From Thermodesulfobacteriota bacterium (GTDB lineage: Bacteria; Desulfobacterota; Desulfobacteria; Desulfobacterales; Desulfosudaceae): a stretch of 64,000 bases of DNA. A model generated the notes under the pieces. That model ran no database searches. It saw nothing but the letters and a program-made list of their open reading frames with translations, and had not been told where the DNA came from. Positions within the stretch are counted from its first letter, which is position 1. Each line of letters begins with the position of its first letter. Location of the stretch: positions 282,458-346,457 of the forward strand of contig JBFMDX010000003.1 of the NCBI GenBank assembly GCA_040753795.1. The letters are read 5' to 3'. Both the position numbers and the translations under genes were made by a program. Of the stretch, positions 54,668 through 63,700 are shown in pieces.

Positions 54668-55492
54668 ATGGACAGAGACAGACAATTAAAAAAAGTGCGC
54701 TTTTACAAAAGATTTTTCCCGAAAAAATTTCCCCGGTACAACCCGGCCCGCCTTAAATTTATCGCCAGGATCATCGAGAAAAAATACCTGGAGGGCGACG
54801 AACTGTTCTGCCTGCCCCACGACCATGTCATTGCCATCGGGAAAACCATCGAAAAGGGACCGGACACCATCCTGCCCTCAAAGGTGGTCGAACATTTTAT
54901 TGAAAAAGCGAGTTTCCGGTTCGTGATGAACAAATGCATCTGCCGCGAGTGCATGCCCTGCAAAACCTATCCTCATGAAATCGGGTGCCTTTTCCTTGGC
55001 GAACCGGCCCGGGATATTCACCCCGATCTGGGCCGGGAACTGACCGTGGCCGAAGCCCTGGAGCACGTCCGCATGGCGGCCGCAAAAGGGCTGGTCTTTT
55101 CCGTGGGCAAAAGCAAACTTGATACGGTCTGGCTCGGCATCGGCCCGGGGGACAGGCTTTTCACCATCTGCATGTGCTGCCCCTGCTGCTGCATCACCCG
55201 CGGCCTGGTCACGGGTCATCCCCTGCTGGGCAGAAATTACAACCGCATGCCGGGCCTGACAATGACGGTGACGGACGACTGCGCCGGTTGCGGGACATGT
55301 ATTGAGGATGGCGTCTGCATTTTCGACGCCATCCACCTGGAGGAGGGAATGGCGCGGATCAATGACAACTGCAAGGGTTGCGGCCGCTGCGCTGAAAAAT
55401 GCCCGCACCAGGCCATTCAGGCGGTTATCGAAAACCGGGATTACGTCACCCGGGCCATCGAACGGCTGAGTTCGAAAATCGATGTCACCTGA
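54668..55492 (+). CDS. 4Fe-4S dicluster-like protein with N-terminal Cys-rich domain
   Basis: The 274-residue protein has an N-terminal domain with CICRECMPCKTYPHEIGC and CMCCPCCC, then two ferredoxin-type motifs: CAGCGTCIEDGVC (with two extra residues before the fourth Cys) and CKGCGRCAEKCP. It would pass electrons to or from the flavoprotein upstream. The first ferredoxin motif is off-pattern and may hold its cluster differently. Length is normal for this deltaproteobacterial type. Confidence 0.85.
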   Translation: MDRDRQLKKVRFYKRFFPKKFPRYNPARLKFIARIIEKKYLEGDELFCLPHDHVIAIGKTIEKGPDTILPSKVVEHFIEKASFRFVMNKCICRECMPCKTYPHEIGCLFLGEPARDIHPDLGRELTVAEALEHVRMAAAKGLVFSVGKSKLDTVWLGIGPGDRLFTICMCCPCCCITRGLVTGHPLLGRNYNRMPGLTMTVTDDCAGCGTCIEDGVCIFDAIHLEEGMARINDNCKGCGRCAEKCPHQAIQAVIENRDYVTRAIERLSSKIDVT

Positions 55493-55511
55493 CGGCCGAT
55501 GCAAAAAACGG

Positions 55512-55540
55512 TTGACGGGCCAGTTTTCATGCCCTATATT
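55512..55540 (+). promoter_or_regulatory. promoter of the UGA-containing gene pair
   Basis: TTGACG (55512-55517), 17 bases, TATATT (55535-55540). A 230-base leader follows, holding a perfect palindromic arm pair at 55662-55679 (ACAGCAAA / TTTGCTGT). Confidence 0.6.
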
Positions 55541-55769
55541 ATTCCCCACTATATAAGTGTGATTGTTTTCTGCCGGCCATAAGCGTACCATGCCCCATCA
55601 TGGAATGCCCTCGATACAGAAAATTCAATCCGTACAAGCTGTCGGCCCCTACCAATGACCGACAGCAAAAATTTGCTGTAAAACGCGTAAAAAATCCTTT
55701 TCACGCCGGCACTATTTCTGTACCATCCAGCGCAAAAAAAAATACAACCACCGAAGAGGAAATGAAAAA

Positions 55770-57413
55770 ATGTTCTATAGACGTCATCCGCGCATCCGAT
55801 CCGCGGTTCTGTTCGGTTCCGCGGTTCTGTTCTTCGCCGTTCTGCTGGCTGCCGGTACCGCCGCCGCCTGAGGCGGTCCCAAGCTGACCGTGGATGTCAG
55901 CCCCGTCGGAGGAGGAGATATCACCTCCAATGATTTCGGCTACGCTCATGCCCCATACGCGTATCCGGAAAATTTTTCGACCAATACCACCTACACCCTT
56001 ACGGCGGTACCCAACACGGCCGGCGGATATGCTTTTTCCCACTGGGAGATTCAAACCATCACCATCGCCTGTTCGGGCGACACGATTTCAACCAGCAACG
56101 CCATTCAAAATCCGTTAACCGTGAGCATCGCCACCCAGGGACAATACGTTACCGCCCGCTTCATTGAGGTGTCCGCGGCGCCGGCCCTCTATTTTCCCCA
56201 TGTCTCCACTAAATCTCCCTGGCAGACGGAAATTGCCGTTATCAACACCAACACCGATCGCAACATGATCGGCTCATTGCGGGCCATGAGCGACAACGGC
56301 GACCTGCTAGACGCCAAATCCATCACGCTCTACCCCCGTGGACGGAGACAATTCAACGTTGCCGACTGGTTTACCGATCCCGACCGGATAGGCTACATTG
56401 TTTTTATCTCCGATGTTGAAGGGGCCGTGGGTTACACGAAGTTCTTTCAGGAAGGCCTTTTCCGCACCGCCATCCCGGCGGTTTCCGAGATAAACGAAGC
56501 CGATATCTATATCCCGCATATCGCTTCCAACGATACCTTCTGGACCGGGATCAGCCTGGTCAACACTTCCATCGAGACCAAAACGCTGACCATCACATTT
56601 AACGACGGGCGTCGTTCCACCGTCACGCTGAATGCCAACGAACACAAATCGCTTACCATCTCCAGCCTTTTTAACGGGCAGCAGCAGCCGGGCATTAAAT
56701 CCGCGGTCATCGGCAACGCCGCCGGTATCATCGGCCTGGAAATGTTCGGCACCGACAATCAGCTGGACGGCATCCTGCTGACCGATCAGACGGACGCGAC
56801 CATCTACTACCCCCACGTCGCCGATACTACCAAGTGGTGGACCGGCATCGTGGCCTATAACCCGTCAAATTCTGATAGCCGGATCACCATCACCCCATAC
56901 AGCGCCAGTGGGACCGCCCTGGCCGCGTCGAGTCTTTCCATAGCCGGAAAGCAAAAATATGTCGGTGTGGTAAAAAATTTGGATCTGCCCGACCAGACGG
57001 CCTGGTTTAAAATCACCGCCACCCAGCCCCTCAGCGGTTTTGAACTGTTCGGCACTTTGGACGGAAGCCAGCTGGCGGCCTATGCTGAAAAAAGCGGATC
57101 CGGCGCCAAGGAGGGTGTTTTTGCCAAGATCGAAAAAAGCGGCTGGACCGGCATCGCCTTTGTCAACACGGAAACCGGCGCCGCGTCCGTAACCCTGTCC
57201 GCCTACCACAACGGCGGCACGCTGCTGGCTACCCGGACCATCACCGTCGGGGGACATGCCAAGGTGGTCAACCTGGTGGAAAGCATGTTCGCGGACCAGG
57301 ATATCAGCAACGCCACCTATATCACCTATTCCGCGGACAAATATGTGGTCGGCTTTCAACTCAACGGCTCATCCGACAATACGATGCTTGACGGGCTGCC
57401 GTCGCTTGACTGA
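55770..57413 (+). CDS. secreted InlB-repeat/beta-repeat protein with in-frame UGA at codon 34 (copy 1)
   Basis: ATG 55770, after GAGGA, opens a signal peptide (MFYRRHPRIRSAVLFGSAVL and on to GTAAA). TGA (55869-55871) follows at codon 34; the same frame then reads GGPKLTVDVSPVGGG and runs 513 codons to 57413. The mature part starts with a divergent InlB-B-repeat (about 35-130), then four units of about 100 residues each headed by a (Y)xPH...W.TGI..VN motif (near 141, 247, 347 and 455). The family occurs in deltaproteobacteria (recall). Gene finders would begin at GTG 55890, losing the signal peptide. Sec insertion or readthrough is inferred; see the hairpin entry and the paralogue. Confidence 0.78.
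55872..55901 (+). promoter_or_regulatory. SECIS-like hairpin after the first UGA
   Basis: Eleven bases after TGA, GCTGAC (55883-55888) pairs with GTCAGC (55896-55901) around a seven-base loop CGTGGAT. The loop begins 17 bases past the UGA and has a G among its first two bases, inside the range accepted for bacterial SECIS elements. It is shorter than the E. coli fdhF element. Confidence 0.45.
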
Positions 57414-57496
57414 AGCAGATCCGGAGGCACCCTCCCCCCTCTGGGGAGAATGTTTTGTAATAGCGTAACTTCAGACGTCTGATAAGGAGATAAAAA

Positions 57497-59122
57497 ATGA
57501 CTCACACCATTCCCTGGCGCAATCGACTTACCTATATGATCGGTTTTCTTCTTCTGGCCCTGGCCTGCGGCGGCGTCATGACGCCCGGTATCGCCACCGC
57601 CTGAGGCGGCCCCCAGCTGACCGTGACTGTCAGCCCGATTGGCGGCGGCGATCTCTCATCCAAGGAATTCGGCGACGAAGGGCCCATTCCTTTTCAATAC
57701 CCATCCTATTTTTCATGCAGCAACGTATACACCCTGACGGCGCTGCCCGATACCGAGGGAGGGTATGTGTTTGACTACTGGACGATTCAAACGGCAACCG
57801 GGACCACCGCTTCCTCCAGTACGACGATTACCGTCCCGGTTGCCGAGGATAAAACGGTGACGGCCCATTTTGTCGACCCGTCAACCGTTATCTCCGTCTA
57901 TTATCCGCATGTGACCACCCGATCACCCTGGCAGACGGAAATCGCCCTTGTCAACACGTCATCCAACCAGGCGGTTACCGGCGTCCTGAAGGCATTCAGC
58001 GACACCGGCACGCTGGTGGACATCATGGACATTACCCTTGCCCGCAACGGCCGGCGGCAAATCATTGTCGCCAGCGAATTTCCCCGTCATGCTGAAATCG
58101 GGTATTTCGTCTTTGTCACCGATGTTAACGCGATTCGGGGTTACACGAAATTATACCAGTCAGGCGTCTATCGGACGGCCATCCCCGCCGTAACCGAAAA
58201 CAACGCTTCGGACGTCTACATATCGCACATCGCCTCCAACGACACCTTCTGGACGGGCATCAGCCTGGTCAATACCAACCTGGCATCGAAAAGACCGACC
58301 ATCACCTTTAACGATGGACGAACATATTCGCTGACCATGGCGCCGGGAGAGCATAAATTTTTTACTATCGACAGCCTGTTCGGCGGCCAGCCCCAGCCGG
58401 ATATTAAATCCGGTGTCATCTCCAATGCCGCCGGCATCATCGGCCTGGAGCTTTTCGGCACCGACACACAGCTGGACGGGATCCTCCTGACCGATGACAC
58501 GACCTCGACCATATATTATCCCCATGTGGCCGATATGACCAAGTGGTGGACCGGCATCGTGGCCTACAATCCGGCCAACACGGCCTGCGCCATCACCATC
58601 ACCCCATACAGCGCGGCCGGCCAGGCGCTTACCCCTTCCAGCGTTAATATCGGGGCCAAAGCAAAGTATGTCGGCGTCGTCAAAAACCTGGGGCTCCCCG
58701 CGGATACGGCCTGGTTTAAAATTGACGCCGCCCAGCCCTTAAGCGGCTTTGAGCTTTTCGGTACCCTGGATGGGAAGCAACTGGCGGCTTACGCCGAAGG
58801 AAGCGGCGCCGGCGCGAAAAGAGGTGTTTTTGCCAAGATCGAAAAAAGCGGCTGGACCGGCATCGCCTTCGTCAACACCGAAAGCACCGCCGCCTCCGTC
58901 ACCTTGACCGCTTACAGCAACAGCGGAACCGCACTGGCCACCAAGGCCATCAGTGTCGGGACACATGCCAAGGTGGTCAATCTGGCGGAGAACATCTTTG
59001 CCCCGCAGAGCATCACCAACGCCACCTACATTGCCTTTACTTCCAGCAGAAATGTGGTGGGCTTCCAGCTCAACGGCTCTTCCGACGACACGATGCTGGA
59101 CGGTCTGCCGTCGCTTAAATGA
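57497..59122 (+). CDS. secreted InlB-repeat/beta-repeat protein with in-frame UGA at codon 36 (copy 2)
   Basis: AAGGAG precedes ATG 57497. Codons 1-35 encode a different signal peptide (MTHTIPWRNRLTYMIGFLLL, ending PGIATA); TGA (57602-57604) is codon 36. The frame continues GGPQLTVTVSPIGGGD to 59122 and keeps the InlB-like domain plus four repeats of copy 1 (YYPHV, YISHIA, YYPHVA and KIEKSGWTGIAFVN units). The signal peptides share no obvious residues while the bases around the UGA are nearly the same. It ends in a strong terminator and is probably co-transcribed with copy 1, 83 bases upstream. Confidence 0.78.
57605..57634 (+). promoter_or_regulatory. SECIS-like hairpin after the second UGA
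   Basis: GCTGAC (57616-57621) and GTCAGC (57629-57634) with loop CGTGACT, again exactly 11 bases after the UGA. Stem and first loop bases (CGTG) are identical to copy 1. Confidence 0.45.
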
Positions 59123-59151
59123 TTTCCGGTGTTCAAGTTCTCAAGCTGATC

Positions 59152-59194
59152 AATAATTGAGCCCCTTGTCTCCATGACAAGGGGCTCAATTATT
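59152..59194 (+). terminator. strong hairpin terminator of the paralogue operon
   Basis: A perfect 18-bp stem (AATAATTGAGCCCCTTGT and its complement) around CTCCATG, 30 bases after the stop at 59122. The outer AT pairs supply the T-run (TTATT). Confidence 0.75.
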
Positions 59195-59274
59195 TCAACA
59201 TCGCCGGCGAAATGGACGAGATGTTCCGGAAAAAAGAAGGGGCGCAGCCGGCAGCCGCAACCCCTTGAATTTGC

Positions 59275-59322
59275 TGGCGCGCCTGGAGGGACTCGAACCC
59301 CCTACCTACGGATTAGAAGACA
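59275..59322 (-). repeat. 3' half of tRNA-Arg(UCU), att scar
   Basis: Read leftward: CTTCTAA anticodon loop, CCGTAGG, T-arm GGGGGTTCGAGTCCCTC, acceptor 3' strand and CCA at 59275. The 5' half is absent: the bases right of 59322 form no anticodon stem, D-arm or acceptor partner. Copies running from anticodon loop to CCA are the usual product of integration at tRNA genes. The intact tRNA should lie right of the window. Confidence 0.75.
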
Positions 59323-59469
59323 GAACCTTTGAGCTTCCTAACCTCATGATATGACGTAAGATGCCGTAGGTAAAAGGGATTTCGATTCCCTCCTTTCCCT
59401 TCTTTTTTATTGTTTTAGCTCATTTCGGAACAAAAGTCCCACACAGAAGTTGGGAAAAGCATCAACACG

Positions 59470-59506
59470 GGGCCTGACATTCATTCTGTGTCAGGCCCTT
59501 TTTTTT
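59470..59506 (+). terminator. intrinsic terminator before the riboswitch
   Basis: GGGCCTGACA (59470-59479) pairs with TGTCAGGCCC (59489-59498), followed by eight T. It would insulate the riboswitch operon from upstream transcription. Confidence 0.8.
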
Positions 59507-59597
59507 GCGATGGTTATTGGTTCATGACAAAATCAATATCTTCACAAGATTTTTGTTGACATCGGAAAACAGATGGTACAGTTATGAACGGAAAACA

Positions 59598-59684
59598 ATC
59601 TCATGCTAAAGCCAAACTCCGGGTAACCGGGGGACGGAAAGCAACGGGTCTTTAAACGGAAAGACAGCCGGGCCGCCATGAGGG
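59598..59684 (+). promoter_or_regulatory. GEMM-I cyclic-dinucleotide riboswitch
   Basis: P1 is CTCATG/CATGAG (59600-59605 and 59677-59682). P2 CTCCGG-GTAA-CCGGGG has the GNRA tetraloop; GGGACGGAAAGC follows, then P3 GTCTTT-AAACGG-AAAGAC and the AGCCGGG 3' strand. This is the GEMM-I consensus order. GEMM-I aptamers bind c-di-GMP, and some in Geobacter-type bacteria bind 3',3'-cGAMP; I cannot settle which from the sequence. A TTGACA lies at 59556-59561 but no good -10 is seen. Confidence 0.85.
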
Positions 59685-59696
59685 CAAAACATAAAG

Positions 59697-59734
59697 CCGG
59701 ATTGTCATTCTTCTAATGATGATCCGGTTTTTTT
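59697..59734 (+). terminator. riboswitch expression-platform terminator
   Basis: A 13-bp stem (CCGGATTGTCATT with AATGATGATCCGG, two wobble pairs), five-base loop, then seven T. It begins 12 bases after the aptamer, so ligand binding can control readthrough into the gene at 59846. Confidence 0.8.
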
Positions 59735-59845
59735 GTTTGGGGAAGGGAAACGAAGCAGTTCGTAGGGAAGGCGGGGGTCCTGATATTTCTGCTTATATCA
59801 GCGCGTTAATTTTAAAAGCACCATTTGTTTTGTAAGAACCGGTCT

Positions 59846-60736
59846 ATGAAAAAGATATGGCCGTGGCCTGCGCTGGCGCTGATCCTGCTGGGGATCGCAT
59901 TATCTGTATGGATTCAACGGGCGAGACAAAACAGTTCGTATATACTCTCAAAACAAATCCGATACAGTTTCACCGTTCAGAATATCACCAATCAGGTGAT
60001 CAAAGACGGCGTTCTTTCGGTCTATGCGCCGGTAAAGCAGACATCCGCCCAGTTATGCACGGCTATCGAAACCTCATATCCTCATGAACTGGTAGTCGAC
60101 ACCCTTGGCAATCAGATCCTGACGTTTTCCTTCAGCGAATTTCCTCCTTTTGCGACGAAAATAATCACCATCAAGGCCGACCTGCTGTTTGCGGACAAGC
60201 CCGTCCGGCGGGCCGTCAGCAGGAAAGACCGCGACCTTTTTTTACAGCCGGAGAAGTATGTTGAATGCGATCAGCCGGCGATTGCGTCACAGGCGCGAGC
60301 GTTTAAAAACTGGCGCTCCCTCCGAACCGCGGAAAATATATTCAAGTGGGTCGCCGATAACATCCAGAGCGACGGGTACGTGCGCAATGAGAGAGGGGCG
60401 GTGTATGCCTTGAACAACAAAAAGGGGGACTGCACCGAATATATGGATCTGTTCACGGCCTTATGCCGGGCGGCGAAGATTCCGACCCGAAGAGTCGGGG
60501 GATATGTTTGTCCTGGTAACGCCGTTCTGTCAGCCTCCGCATTCCACAACTGGGCTGAATTTTACCATGGCCGCCGATGGTATCCGGCGGATCCGCAAAA
60601 CCGGGTTTTCATGAAGAATGCAGAAACCTATGTCGCCATGAGAATTATAAGTGATGCCGTAGCAAATGATATTATGCAGGGCTCCAACCGCTTTCATCTA
60701 CGGGGAGAAGGCCTGACAGTTAAAATGGATATGTAA
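59846..60736 (+). CDS. membrane-anchored transglutaminase-like protein
   Basis: From MKKIWPWPALALILL (296 residues): an N-terminal signal anchor (8-25), a beta-rich domain, then a transglutaminase core with the full triad Cys196 (GDCTEY), His234 (FHNWAEFY) and Asp249 (ADPQNR). Bacterial members cross-link or cleave proteins outside the cell. The TTG frame from 59825 has no ribosome-binding site. It sits under the riboswitch and just ahead of the giant exoprotein, which may be its substrate (inference). Confidence 0.85.
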   Translation: MKKIWPWPALALILLGIALSVWIQRARQNSSYILSKQIRYSFTVQNITNQVIKDGVLSVYAPVKQTSAQLCTAIETSYPHELVVDTLGNQILTFSFSEFPPFATKIITIKADLLFADKPVRRAVSRKDRDLFLQPEKYVECDQPAIASQARAFKNWRSLRTAENIFKWVADNIQSDGYVRNERGAVYALNNKKGDCTEYMDLFTALCRAAKIPTRRVGGYVCPGNAVLSASAFHNWAEFYHGRRWYPADPQNRVFMKNAETYVAMRIISDAVANDIMQGSNRFHLRGEGLTVKMDM

Positions 60737-60776
60737 GAGGACCTCTTACGATAAAACCACCATCATGGGGGAAGGG

Positions 60777-63700
60777 ATGAGTACGAGCAATCGATTGAGA
60801 CAAGGGGTTTCTTTTCTGATAGCCGCTGTTTTCTGCATCATGGGCTTCTGGACGACCTCGGCTGTTGCTGCTGAAACATTTTGCGCTTCGGTCAAGATTG
60901 AGATCCGGCAGCAATTGTCCCTGGAGCGACAAGCCTTTGATGCGCATATGCGCATTAATAACGGTCTTTCCAATATGGATCTTACCGACCTCAATGTGAC
61001 CATTACTTTTACGGACAAAGAAGGAAATCCGGTAATTGCGACCACCAATCCGAATGACAATCGAAATTATCCCGAGGTCGGTTTTTTTATTCGAAAAGAC
61101 TCGGACAATATTGCCGCCATTGATTCCGAAGGCTCTTGGGAAATTAATGACGTTGTCGCCTCGTCTTCATCCGATCTTCACTGGCTTATTATCCCGGTTC
61201 CAGGCTCGGCAGGCGACCAGCCCGATGGCAAACTTTATTATGTCGGGGCCAAGTTATCCTACAGGATGGGTACGGGAGGAGACGAGCAGGTCGTTAACGT
61301 TACACCGGACTATATCTATGTTAAGCCCTTGCCTGATCTGACCTTGGACTATTTCTTGACTCGACAGGTCTATGGCGATGACCCTTTGACTTCTGGAGTC
61401 GAACCGTCGGTCCCGTTTACGCTCGGTGTGAGAGCAAAGAACACGGGCAACAACTCTGCATATAGATTGAAGATCGATTCCGCGCAACCAACAATTATCG
61501 AAAACTCCCAAGACTTATTGATCGGGTTTTCCATAATCGCCAGTGAAGTGAACGGGGTGACGACCGATAACAGTCTGCTGGTTGAACTGGGAGATGTCGC
61601 GCCGGGAAAAGCCGCGGTCGGGCGCTGGCAGATGATCTGCAGCCTGGCCGGTGAATTTACCGAGTTCAACGCCAGCGTATCGCATGCGGATGGGCTTGGT
61701 GGGCAGGTGACGTCAATCATCAGCGGCATCAACACCCTGTCTCTTGCCAAGGACGTGCTTGTGGATCTGCCGGGGCGGGACAGTGTTGCGGACTTTCTGG
61801 CAAGAGATATTGAAGCGCCATATGCCATTACGAAAGTATGTGAATCAGAGGCCGTGGGGGAAACCTGGGACACGGATGTCGTCACCTATGTCGCTACTGC
61901 TGTCCAATCCGGTGGCCTTTATAAGATCGACTTTACTCCGTCGGGTGCGCCGGGTGAATTCATTTATTGTAAGGTCACAGATCCGTTTGACGGGCAGAAA
62001 GCCATCAGCGAGGTCATTCGCAGCGACGGAAAACGGGTAAAAGCTCAAAACGCATGGCTATCCAAGGAACGGACCGATCCGGACCACCCTGAAGCCGGTT
62101 GGAGTTATTATGTCAATTTGTTTGATGTGAATACTACCGGCAGGTATGACGTTGCTCTTGGTAATGCTGCCGGCAATCAACCCCCATCATTTGTTCCTGC
62201 GCTGTCAAAAACCGGAGTCGAAGGTCAGGAATTGATATTTGAAGTCCGGGCCACGGATCCGGAAGGGGATACGCTCCAGCTTTCCCTTTCCAATCTGCCG
62301 GACGGTGCGAACTTTACGGACAACGGCGATGGTTCCGGAACGTTCTGCTGGACGCCCAGCGCCGGTCAGGCTGGTTCTTACATGCTTTCCTTCCGGGCTT
62401 CCGATGGCGAACTGATCACCATGCAGATTGTGCCGGTGACCATTTCCGCGGGCAATGACAGCGACGGCGACGGCATGGATGATAACTGGGAATTGGAGCA
62501 TTTCGGAAATCTGGACCGGGATGGCAGCGGCGATTTTGACGGCGACGGCATCTCCGACCTGGATGAATACGTAAATGACACCGATCCGACCAGAGAAGAC
62601 TATGGCCCATCCGCTCCGGCCATTGCGTCGCCGGGAGACGGTCAGGAAACGTCGGCCCTTTCTCCGACCCTGGAAATCGACAACAGCACGGACCCTGACG
62701 GCGACAGCCTGACTTATGATTTTGAAGTGTTTTCGGACCCGCAATTCACCAGTCAGGTGGCGGCGGGCCAGAACGTAGCGGAAACCGCTGACCAAACTGC
62801 CTGGATCGTCAGCGGAACCCTGAATGACAATACCCTCTATTACTGGCGGGTCCGGGCTTTTGACGGCGTCGGTTACAGCCTGTGGACATACGGCGCCTTT
62901 TTCGTGAACACGGCCAATGACGCGCCCGGCGCTTTTCATATCAGTCGGCCGGCCGCCGGTTCTTTTGTGGATACAACAACGCCCGTGCTTGAAGTCACCA
63001 ACAGCACTGATATTGATCGGGATGTCCTGACATATAATTTCGAGGTTTTTGCGGACGCCGATCTGACAACGGCGGTCACTTCGACCGCGAGTATCCCCCG
63101 AGGCGCCGGTGGCGCCACCGCCTGGACGGTTGATACCGCTCTTGTTGATGGAAACCAGTATTACTGGCGGGCCATAGCCGTTGATCCCCACGGCGGGCAG
63201 ACCGCAACGGCAACCGGCTCGTTCACCGTGCTGCTGTCCAACCAGGCGCCGACGTCGCCGGCCATCAGCGTGCCTACCGACGGTGCGACGGTGACCGCCA
63301 ACAGCCTGGACATCATCGTTTCAAGTGCCGAAGACGCGGACAGCGATCCGCTGGTTTATGATTTTCAGATGGATATCGTCGATACGTTTGACGGCCCGGG
63401 CCTGGTCACGGCCGAAGGCGTTGTCGGCGACGTCTGGACGATAGCCTGGTATGTGACCGACCTGGCGGGCAACACTACTTATTATTGGCGGGCGCGGGCC
63501 TTTGACGGCCAGGCTTACGGCCCCTGGGTGACGGGACGCTTTTTCGTCAATCCGGTGAATGAGGCTCCCCTGGCGCCGACCCTCAAGAACCCGGGCGAAA
63601 ACGCCTGGGTCAATACATTGACGCCGGAACTGTCCGTTCATCCGGCGGTTGACCCGGACGGCGACAACCTGACCTATTATTTCGAGGTTTACGCGGACAG

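Noticed and set aside
55600..55887. Open frame covering the first UGA gene's signal-peptide region
   Set aside because: It runs in a different frame, has no good ribosome-binding site and low-complexity composition; the 55770 frame has a proper start, a signal peptide and a paralogue.
55890..57413. GTG 55890 (and GTG 57623) as true starts
   Set aside because: They lie seven codons after the UGA with no ribosome-binding site and would give beta-repeat proteins with no signal peptide, while perfect signal peptides lie in frame upstream in both copies.
59275..59393. Complete tRNA-Arg gene
   Set aside because: Only anticodon loop to CCA fits; the 5' side forms neither anticodon stem, D-arm nor acceptor pairing.
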